From JANRKN01 sp033763435 (GTDB taxonomy: Bacteria; Planctomycetota; Phycisphaerae; Phycisphaerales; UBA1924): a stretch of 64,000 nt of DNA. A program made the translations under genes and the position numbers. The notes under the pieces are model-generated. The model made no database searches, was not told the origin of the DNA, and worked only from the letters and a program-made list of their open reading frames with translations. The stretch is from the NCBI GenBank assembly GCA_033763435.1, contig JANRKN010000158.1, positions 11,112-75,111 of the forward strand, in the 5' to 3' direction. Shown here one piece after another: positions 25,142-31,511 of this stretch. The number at the start of each line of letters is the position of its first letter. Within the stretch, counting starts at the first letter, position 1.

Positions 25142-25741
25142 TTAGCGGTAGAACTCGATGATCAGGTTCGCGTTCACGTCGAACGGAATCTGGTCGGTCG
25201 TCGGGATCGAGACGACGCGGAGCGTCAGTTCGCTCGGGTTGAGCTCGACCCAGCCCGGGATCTCGAAGCCCGGCATCGACTCCATCGCCTCGCGCGCCAG
25301 CTTCTGCGCCTTGGCCTTGAGGGTGATCGTGTCGCCGACCTTCAGTTCGCGGCTGGGGCGGTCACACTTGCGGCCGTTGACCAGCACGTGCCCGTGCGCG
25401 ACCATCTGGCGCGCGCCCCAGACCGTGCGGACCAGGCCCGCACGGCGGATCGTGTTATCCAGACGCCGCTCGAGGAGCTGCATGAGCGTCTCGCCGCGGT
25501 TGCCCGGCTTGCGCCCGGCCTCGGCGACGTAGCGGCGGAACTGCGTCTCCAGCACCCCGTAGTGGAACTTGACCTTCTGCTTCTCGTTGAGGCGGATGCC
25601 GTAGTCGCGCAGGCGACGGCCGCGGTAGCCGTGCATGCCGGGGAACACCAGCGCGCGCTTGGACGTGTGCTTCGGGTTGTCCGCGATCGGGACGCCGACG
25701 CGACGGGAGAGCTTGACCTTGGGACCTGTGTAACGAGCCAT
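25142..25741 (-). CDS. rpsD: 30S ribosomal protein S4
   Basis: A 199-residue primary 16S rRNA-binding protein. It begins MARYTGPKVKLSRRVGVPI, then has the conserved KYG-like RDYGIRLNEKQKVKFHYGV, and the S4 RNA-binding domain RLDNTIRRAGLVRTVWGARQ and VAHGHVLVNGRK. It lacks the four-Cys zinc motif, making it a C-minus S4. GGAGG lies 7 nt before the ATG. It is isolated here from rpsM, rpsK and rpoA, with which it is clustered in many bacteria. Confidence 0.97.
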   Translation of the reverse strand: MARYTGPKVKLSRRVGVPIADNPKHTSKRALVFPGMHGYRGRRLRDYGIRLNEKQKVKFHYGVLETQFRRYVAEAGRKPGNRGETLMQLLERRLDNTIRRAGLVRTVWGARQMVAHGHVLVNGRKCDRPSRELKVGDTITLKAKAQKLAREAMESMPGFEIPGWVELNPSELTLRVVSIPTTDQIPFDVNANLIIEFYR

Positions 25742-26181
25742 GAATCGACCTCCGTCTCCGCGCCTCGAAGTGAGGCCCGGGTGCCGGGACCGCGTCGCCG
25801 ATACTGGTTCGGCGGGGGCCGGCGATCGTGAATTGGAACGGTCGCGCCGGGTGGCCCAGACTTGGGTCCGACGAAACCAACGATCCGGAGCACCCATTGT
25901 GCCCTGGACCCCACCCCTTCAACCCCACCCCATCCCGCCGGTCACCCGGAGGGCCTCAATTGGAGGACGCCCCCCCGCCCCGGTCAAGCCCCCAACGAAC
26001 GATCCGGGCGGTTCTGGCCCCCTTAATGACCCTGGGGCTGTCGGCTTGAACGGAATCCACACGCGTTTCCATGCCGGGACGGGCCCCGGGGCCGCCTCAG
26101 CGAACTACGCTCGGCCGGGAACGCACGGGAGGGGCCCCTGACCGTCCGCTTCCCGCGCGTCCACCGAACATCCGGAGCGTT
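25742..26181. other. Divergent intergenic region between rpsD and purF
   Basis: 440 bp with no credible gene. The rpsD-proximal part holds its ribosome site. The middle is C-rich on the plus strand and includes the G-quadruplex motif listed separately. I see no riboswitch core, inverted repeat with a T run, or clear -35/-10 pair. Promoters for both genes must lie here. Confidence 0.6.
25909..25936 (-). other. Canonical G-quadruplex motif upstream of rpsD
   Basis: On the minus strand the runs are GGG, GGGG, GGGG, GGGG, GGGG with loops of 2, 1, 5 and 1 nt. This satisfies the strict G4 rule with a run to spare. It is on the sense strand of rpsD about 170 nt before its ATG, and on the template side of purF. 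Confidence 0.6.
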
Positions 26182-27705
26182 ATGCCGACGAGAATCGCTC
26201 TCCCGGTCCTGACCCCGAATTGCGTCCCGCATGCCGCGGCCAGCGGATGCGCCGTGGACCATCACGCCTACGAGAAGAAAGAAAAGTGCGGCGTCTTCGG
26301 CGTGTGGGGCCATCCTGCGCCCGCGCGGCTCACGTACTACGGGCTGTACGCCCAGCAGCACCGGGGCCAGGAATCGGCGGGCGTCGCGGTCTCCGACGGC
26401 AAGGCTCTGCGCGCGCACACGGGCATGGGCCTCGTGCCCGAGGTCTTCTCACCGGCCGAGCTTGATGCGCTGGATGCCTTTGCCGCGAGGTCGCGCCCGG
26501 GCGCGGCGATCGGGCACAACCGCTACTCGACCGCGGGCGGTTCGATCGCGTGCAACGCGCAGCCGCTGCTGGAGAGCTACGTCGGGGGCCAGGTCGCGCT
26601 CGCGCACAACGGCAACCTGATCAACTCCGACCTGCTTCGGCTGAAGTTCGAGCAGGCCGGTCATCTCTTCCATACCACCAGCGACACCGAGGTGGTGATC
26701 CACCTGCTCGCGTCGCCCGAGCAGCAGCGCACGAGCGATCCGCTCGCGGCGACGTTGCGCAGGCTGCAGGGCGCGTTCAGCCTGCTGTTCCTGTTCCCGG
26801 ATCGGCTCGAGGCGGCGCGCGACCCGTGGGGCTGGCGTCCGCTCGTGATCGGACGGCTGCCCGGCGGCGAGGTCGTCGTCGCGAGCGAGACGGTCGCGCT
26901 GGATGTCGTGGGCGCGACGGTGGAGCGCGAGGTTGAGCCGGGCGAGATCGTGACGATCAGCGACCGGGGCGTGACGAGCCGGCGCTTTGCTGAGCCCGCT
27001 GAGCGGCCCGCGCACTGCGTGTTCGAGCACGTCTACTTTGCCAACCCTGCGAGCAACGTGTTCGGCGAGAATGTGCAGACGGTGCGAGAGAAGTTCGGCG
27101 AGCGGCTCGCTCGTGAGGCGCCTGTGAAGGCTGACTACGTGATGCCGATGCCCGACTCGGGCCGGAGCGCGGCGCTCGGATACGCCCGCGCGTCGGGCCT
27201 GCCCTACCGCGAGGGCATCGTGCCCAACCGCTATGTCGGGCGCACGTTCATCAAGCCCAGCCCCGAGCAGCGCCAGGCCGCGGTGAGGCTCAAGCTCAAC
27301 ATCATCCCCGACCTCGTGCGCGACAAGAGCCTGGTGATCGTCGATGACTCGATCGTCCGCGGCACGACAACGCGCACGAAGATGGACCAGCTCCGCCAGG
27401 CTGGCGCGCGCGAGATTCACCTGCGGATCTCCTGCCCGCCCATCCGGCATCCGTGCTATTTCGGCGTCGACTTTGCCGAGCGCTCACAGCTGGTCGCGCA
27501 CGGGCGAACGATCGAGCAGGTGCGCGAGTTCCTGGGCGTGGATTCGCTGCACTATCTGTCGATGGAGGGGTTGCTGGCGTGCGTGAGCCGCCCGGCGACG
27601 TCGTACTGCACCGCGTGCTATTCGGGCGAGTATCGCCTGGACCCGCAGTTCCCCACGGTCGAGCCTGCGCTGGGCGATGATCGGCAATTGAGCATCTTCC
27701 GCTAG
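26182..27705 (+). CDS. purF: Amidophosphoribosyltransferase
   Basis: A 507-residue enzyme catalysing the first step of purine synthesis, PRPP plus glutamine to phosphoribosylamine. The glutaminase nucleophile is Cys36 in CGVFGVWGH, so a 35-residue propeptide would be removed. The PRPP loop is VIVDDSIVRGTTTRTK. Cysteines in AHCVFEHVYF, RISCPP and YCTACYSGEY match the Bacillus-type [4Fe-4S] ligands. CGGAG lies 6 nt before ATG 26182. A GTG at 26254 would give an 11-residue propeptide like the Bacillus enzyme and cannot be excluded. mqnD follows 28 bp downstream. Confidence 0.95.
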   Translation: MPTRIALPVLTPNCVPHAAASGCAVDHHAYEKKEKCGVFGVWGHPAPARLTYYGLYAQQHRGQESAGVAVSDGKALRAHTGMGLVPEVFSPAELDALDAFAARSRPGAAIGHNRYSTAGGSIACNAQPLLESYVGGQVALAHNGNLINSDLLRLKFEQAGHLFHTTSDTEVVIHLLASPEQQRTSDPLAATLRRLQGAFSLLFLFPDRLEAARDPWGWRPLVIGRLPGGEVVVASETVALDVVGATVEREVEPGEIVTISDRGVTSRRFAEPAERPAHCVFEHVYFANPASNVFGENVQTVREKFGERLAREAPVKADYVMPMPDSGRSAALGYARASGLPYREGIVPNRYVGRTFIKPSPEQRQAAVRLKLNIIPDLVRDKSLVIVDDSIVRGTTTRTKMDQLRQAGAREIHLRISCPPIRHPCYFGVDFAERSQLVAHGRTIEQVREFLGVDSLHYLSMEGLLACVSRPATSYCTACYSGEYRLDPQFPTVEPALGDDRQLSIFR

Positions 27706-27733
27706 CCGCCGGGCGAATATCCTTGCGACGAGC

Positions 27734-28726
27734 ATGGACGCCAAGCCCTCCAACGCACCGGCCTCCCGCACGCTGACGCTCGGGCACTCTGCCGACGCGG
27801 ACGATGTGTTTATGTGGTGGCCCATCACCGGGAAGATCCGCCCGGACGGCGAGCCGATCGACGGCCCCGAGGGCAAGCCCGTGATCGACACCGCGGGGTT
27901 CCGGTTCCGCGCGGTGCCCGACGACATTCAGAAGTTCAACCGTCGCGCGATGGACGCGGCGGATCTGGACATCTCGGCCGTGTCGTTCCACGCGTACCCG
28001 CACGTGCGCTCGCGCTATGCGCTGTGCGCCTCGGGCTCGTCGATGGGCGAGGGCTACGGGCCCAAGGTCGTCGCGAAGGCCGATGCGCCTCTGCACTGCG
28101 AGAACTGCATCCGCAATCGCAAGCCCACGATCGCCGTGCCGGGCGTGAACACCACGGCGTTTCTGACGCTCAGCCTGCTGATCGGTCCTTCGCCGACGGG
28201 CGCCTACCCGAGCTTCAGCTATGTCGAGATGCCGTTTGACCGCATCATGCCCGCGATTCTCGAGGGGCGCGCCGGCGGCCGGGGCGTCGATGCGGGGCTG
28301 GTGATCCACGAGGGGCAGGTGACGTTCAAGGACCTGGGCCTGAAGCAGGTCGTGGACGTCGGGCAGTGGTGGGGCAAGGAAACGGGGCTCCCTCTGCCAC
28401 TGGGCGCGAACGTGCTCAAGCGCAGCCTCGAGGAGCGCTTCGGGCCCGGCACATTGAACACGATCGCGGGCGTGCTGGAAAACTCCATCCGCTACGCGCT
28501 CGAGCACCGCGAGGAGTGCGTCGAGTACGTCCTCGCGTGGATGGAAGCCAACGGCACGCTGATCCCGCGTGAGCGGCTCGAGAAGTATCTCGACATGTAC
28601 GTCACGCCGCTGAGCGTGAACATGGGTACGCGTGGGCGCGACGCGGTGCGGGCGCTGCTCACGCGCGGTCACCTCGCGGGTCTGGCGCCCGATCCGGGCG
28701 ACCTGGACATTGTGCGCGTGGTCTAG
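27734..28726 (+). CDS. mqnD: 1,4-dihydroxy-6-naphthoate synthase-type protein (futalosine pathway)
   Basis: A 330-residue periplasmic-binding-fold enzyme of the MqnA/MqnD family. The N-terminal signature LGHSADADDVFMWW is the MqnD form (typically LGHSPDPDD). Other supporting stretches are DISAVSFHAYPHVR, LCASGSSMGEGYGPKVV and GLVIHEGQVTF. MqnD converts cyclic dehypoxanthinyl futalosine to 1,4-dihydroxy-6-naphthoate on the way to menaquinone, which fits the b558-type succinate dehydrogenase. A TATCCT -10-like hexamer (27718-27723) lies 10 nt upstream of the ATG, giving a very short leader. Its stop is 6 bp from the convergent FGE-like gene. Confidence 0.85.
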   Translation: MDAKPSNAPASRTLTLGHSADADDVFMWWPITGKIRPDGEPIDGPEGKPVIDTAGFRFRAVPDDIQKFNRRAMDAADLDISAVSFHAYPHVRSRYALCASGSSMGEGYGPKVVAKADAPLHCENCIRNRKPTIAVPGVNTTAFLTLSLLIGPSPTGAYPSFSYVEMPFDRIMPAILEGRAGGRGVDAGLVIHEGQVTFKDLGLKQVVDVGQWWGKETGLPLPLGANVLKRSLEERFGPGTLNTIAGVLENSIRYALEHREECVEYVLAWMEANGTLIPRERLEKYLDMYVTPLSVNMGTRGRDAVRALLTRGHLAGLAPDPGDLDIVRVV

Positions 28727-28732
28727 GGCGCG

Positions 28733-29884
28733 TCAGCACCCGGTCGAATAGCGCTCGAGGAAGAACACGGCATCGTCGCTGTCGATGAAGCCTGAGTCGT
28801 CGGCGTCTGCGCGCGTTTCGCCGGCCTGAAACGCCTGTACGAACGAGGCGACGTCGTCGGCATCGATGCGGCCCGAGGCGTCGACGTCGGCGGGGCAGAG
28901 CCGCGCGACGCGGACGCCCGGGAAGCCGTGGAGCCAGCCGAAGAACGTGACGTTGGGCTCGTCGCGGACGGCGCCCCAGCTTCGGCTGAGCGCCGAGGGG
29001 CTGGGCGACGCGCTGATACGCGTGGAGTACGCGCCCCCCCAGGCCTCGCGCGCGTGTGCCGAGCCGTAGGCGATGATCTTCAGATCCTCGACCCACTCCC
29101 AGACATTGCCGATCTGGTCGAACGTGCCGTTGGGCGAGCGCGCGCCCGCGCTTCCGACGCGGACGACGTTGCCGTCGACGGTGCCGTTCCAGTTCGCGGC
29201 GCGCCCGAAGTTCGCCGCGTTGGGCCCGGGGATCAGCAGCTCGCCGGTGACCGTCGCGCCGATGGCGGGCAGCGGTTCGGCGCTGGGGTGAGTGGGCCAG
29301 TCCCACATCGTGCCGGTGGAGGCGTCGAGCCGTCCGGCGCGGCGCCACTCGCCCCAGTTGGGGAGGAACCAGCGCGCGTCCGTGTTTCGGCGTTCGATCC
29401 AGAAGTAGGACTGCCCGTCGTCCTCGGCGAGGGTGTACGCGCCGTCCTCGGTGGTCTCGGGCGTTCCGCTGGCCCCGACGGGCCGGCCGTTGTTGAGCCA
29501 GTTGACGTACCGGACCGCGTCCATCCATGTGAGGTAGAGCACGGGCATGCGCTCCATGCCGGGCTTGCAGGCGTAGGTGAAGGCGCCGGGCGCACCGGTG
29601 CGGACGATGCCGCCCTCGGGCGTGGAGGCCATCTTGTCGTCGTAGATGCCGCGCGGATCGCTCGCGCCCACGCTGTTGAGATACGCGGCGTACTGCTCGT
29701 TAGTCGTCTCGTACGCCCCGATGCAGAACCCGCCCACGGGCTGATTCGCGGGCGAGAGCACGGGCACGACCACCAGCTCGGGCACCACTCGCGAATCGGG
29801 CGACCAGGGAGCGGGCTGCGCGCCAGCCCAGGGCGCGAGGGCAACGACCACGGCAGAGGCAAGCACGCGTGAGCGAATCGGCAT
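28733..29884 (-). CDS. Secreted FGE/SUMF1-fold protein with GC-type dockerin-like tail
   Basis: A 383-residue exported protein. A signal peptide (MPIRSRVLASAVVVALAPWA, then GAQP) is followed by a formylglycine-generating-enzyme fold: IGAYETTNEQYAAYLN, LTWMDAVRYVNWLN, FDQIGNVWEWVEDL and WGGAYST. The canonical RGGSW and catalytic cysteine pair are not present, so formylglycine formation is doubtful. The last 55 residues carry two EF-hand-like loops (DVDASGRIDADDV, DADDSGFIDSDDA) between CPAD and a terminal Gly-Cys, the planctomycete GC-type dockerin arrangement. GGAGG lies 8 nt before the ATG. It converges on mqnD. Confidence 0.88.
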   Translation of the reverse strand: MPIRSRVLASAVVVALAPWAGAQPAPWSPDSRVVPELVVVPVLSPANQPVGGFCIGAYETTNEQYAAYLNSVGASDPRGIYDDKMASTPEGGIVRTGAPGAFTYACKPGMERMPVLYLTWMDAVRYVNWLNNGRPVGASGTPETTEDGAYTLAEDDGQSYFWIERRNTDARWFLPNWGEWRRAGRLDASTGTMWDWPTHPSAEPLPAIGATVTGELLIPGPNAANFGRAANWNGTVDGNVVRVGSAGARSPNGTFDQIGNVWEWVEDLKIIAYGSAHAREAWGGAYSTRISASPSPSALSRSWGAVRDEPNVTFFGWLHGFPGVRVARLCPADVDASGRIDADDVASFVQAFQAGETRADADDSGFIDSDDAVFFLERYSTGC

Positions 29885-30097
29885 CGTCGGCACCTCCCGC
29901 GACGCAGACCCCGAAGGGCCCGCAACGGACCGTGCACGCACCCACGCTCCCCCGAACGTGAAGCCAGACTACCGGCATCGGCCCGCTGTGCCAAGGGGCA
30001 TGAGCCGGAATGGCTCGGAATCGGCACGAGGATCGCCGGGCCCGATTTCCGGGCTCGGCTTTTCTGGCCTTGCCTTTTCCGGGGACGCCCGGGCGGG

Positions 30098-30103
30098 TAT
30101 CGT
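30098..30103 (+). promoter_or_regulatory. Possible -10 element of the FAH-family gene, leaderless arrangement
   Basis: TATCGT ends 6 nt before the ATG at 30110 and no Shine-Dalgarno intervenes. TTTTCC at 30075-30080 is a weak candidate -35 with a 17-bp spacer. Confidence 0.35.
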
Positions 30104-30109
30104 CCGCTC

Positions 30110-30838
30110 ATGAAGCTCGAACGCACGCCGGTGGGGGTTCAGGTGCTCGCGCCCGCGGGGCCGGTGCTGATCCGGCACGTGATCGGCATCGGGAAGAACT
30201 ATGCGGACCATGCCAAGGAGCAGGGCGCGGCCGTGCCCGAGCGCCCGGTGCTGTTCACGAAGAACCCGCTCAGCGCTTCACTCACGGGCGATGACATCGT
30301 CATCCCGCCGATCTGCCAGGACCGCGAGCAGGTCGACTTCGAGGCCGAGCTGGCGTTCCTGATCGCGCCGCCCACCCCGGGCGTGCCGATCCGCGACGTG
30401 CCGATCGAACGCGCGTTCGAGTTCGTTCTGGGATACTGCTGCGCCAACGACGTCTCCGCACGCTGGTGGCAGAAGGAAGGCTCGGGCGGGCAGTTCAATC
30501 GCGGCAAGTCCTTCGACACCTTCTGCCCGATCGGCCCGGAGCTCATCCCCGCGCGCGACGTGCCCGACCCGCAGAACCTCCGTGTGCGCTGTGAGGTCAA
30601 CGGCGTTGAGATGCAGAACGCCTCGACGCGCGAGATGATCTTCCCGGTCGCGCGACTGGTCCATGAACTGACCCGCGGCACCACGCTCCTGCCCGGCACG
30701 CTCGTGCTCACGGGCACGCCCTCCGGCGTCGGCATGGCCCGCACTCCCCCGGTCTGGCTCAAGGCCGGCGACCGCGTGACGGTGGCGATCGAGACGCTCG
30801 GCAGCATCACCAACACGGTGCGGCTGGGGAAGGCCTGA
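30110..30838 (+). CDS. Fumarylacetoacetate hydrolase family protein
   Basis: A 242-residue single-domain FAH-fold enzyme. The metal-binding acidic residues are in QVDFEAELAFLI and the following Asp in GYCCANDVSARWWQ. The lid lysine is in KSFDTFCPIGPEL, and LVLTGTPSGVG is the C-terminal signature. Relatives are acylpyruvases, oxaloacetate decarboxylases and 2-hydroxyhepta-2,4-dienedioate isomerases; the exact substrate cannot be read from the sequence. smpB follows 43 bp downstream on the same strand. Confidence 0.92.
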   Translation: MKLERTPVGVQVLAPAGPVLIRHVIGIGKNYADHAKEQGAAVPERPVLFTKNPLSASLTGDDIVIPPICQDREQVDFEAELAFLIAPPTPGVPIRDVPIERAFEFVLGYCCANDVSARWWQKEGSGGQFNRGKSFDTFCPIGPELIPARDVPDPQNLRVRCEVNGVEMQNASTREMIFPVARLVHELTRGTTLLPGTLVLTGTPSGVGMARTPPVWLKAGDRVTVAIETLGSITNTVRLGKA

Positions 30839-30881
30839 ACGTGCGCGGACCTGATGGCAAAGCCCCGTTGACTGAGGCGTG

Positions 30882-31418
30882 ATGACCAAGGACGATCCGA
30901 ACAATCCCGTGGTGGCCGAGAACCGCAAAGCGCGGTTCGACTATCACATCCTCGAGACGCTCGAGTGCGGCATGGTTCTGCAGGGCTCCGAGGTCAAGGC
31001 GCTGCGCGACGGCAAGGTCTCGCTCACCGAGGGCTACGTCCGCGCGATCTCGGCGTATCAGGCCGAGAAGTCCCGGCGCGATGAGCCCGGGCTCTGGCTG
31101 CACTCGGTCAGCATCGGCGAGTACGGCCCCGCCGGGCGCGCGATCGGGCGGGGCGGGGGCATCGGCGCGGGGCAGCACCTGATGGCGCGCCCGCGCAAGT
31201 TGCTGGCGCACGCGCGCGAGATCGCCAAACTGGCCGTGCAGGTCGAGCAGAAGGGCATGACGATCGTCCCGCTGAAGATCTACTTCCAGCGCGGATACGC
31301 CAAGTGCTTGATCGGTTTGGCCAAGGGCAAGGCCGCGCACGACAAGCGTCAGGCGATCGCCGAGCGCGACGCCAAGCGCGAGATGGCGCGAGCGATGTCC
31401 AAGCGCGACCGATCCTGA
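30882..31418 (+). CDS. smpB: SsrA-binding protein SmpB with an internal insertion
   Basis: A 178-residue tmRNA partner for rescue of stalled ribosomes. The conserved parts are NRKARFDYHILETLECGMVL, QGSEVKALRDGKVSLTEGYV, RPRKLLAHAREI and the C-terminal LIGLAKGKAAHDKRQAI. Between YV and RKLL there are about 20 more residues than in the E. coli protein, including a Gly-rich loop (IGRGGGIGAGQH). ATG 30882 is used; a GTG lies immediately before it. I found no ssrA gene in the window. It converges on the P-type ATPase with a terminator between. Confidence 0.94.
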   Translation: MTKDDPNNPVVAENRKARFDYHILETLECGMVLQGSEVKALRDGKVSLTEGYVRAISAYQAEKSRRDEPGLWLHSVSIGEYGPAGRAIGRGGGIGAGQHLMARPRKLLAHAREIAKLAVQVEQKGMTIVPLKIYFQRGYAKCLIGLAKGKAAHDKRQAIAERDAKREMARAMSKRDRS

Positions 31419-31434
31419 GCGGTGGAGTTTCCCA

Positions 31435-31483
31435 CCAACGAAAGAGGCCCGAGCCTGCCCCCGGAAGAGGAAAGGCCCGGGCC
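31435..31483 (-). terminator. Intrinsic terminator after the P-type ATPase gene
   Basis: A 9-bp stem with one wobble pair (31474-31482 with 31447-31455), an 18-nt loop, then CTCTTTCGTTGG on the minus strand. It lies between convergent smpB and the ATPase gene. Confidence 0.65.
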
Positions 31484-31511
31484 GGGATGGTGCGCGTCGG
31501 CCTTGGAGCGA

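Noticed and set aside
22955..25831. Long plus-strand open frame opposite the PpiD-like gene and rpsD
   Set aside because: Composition is typical of an antisense shadow, and the minus strand encodes unmistakable S4.
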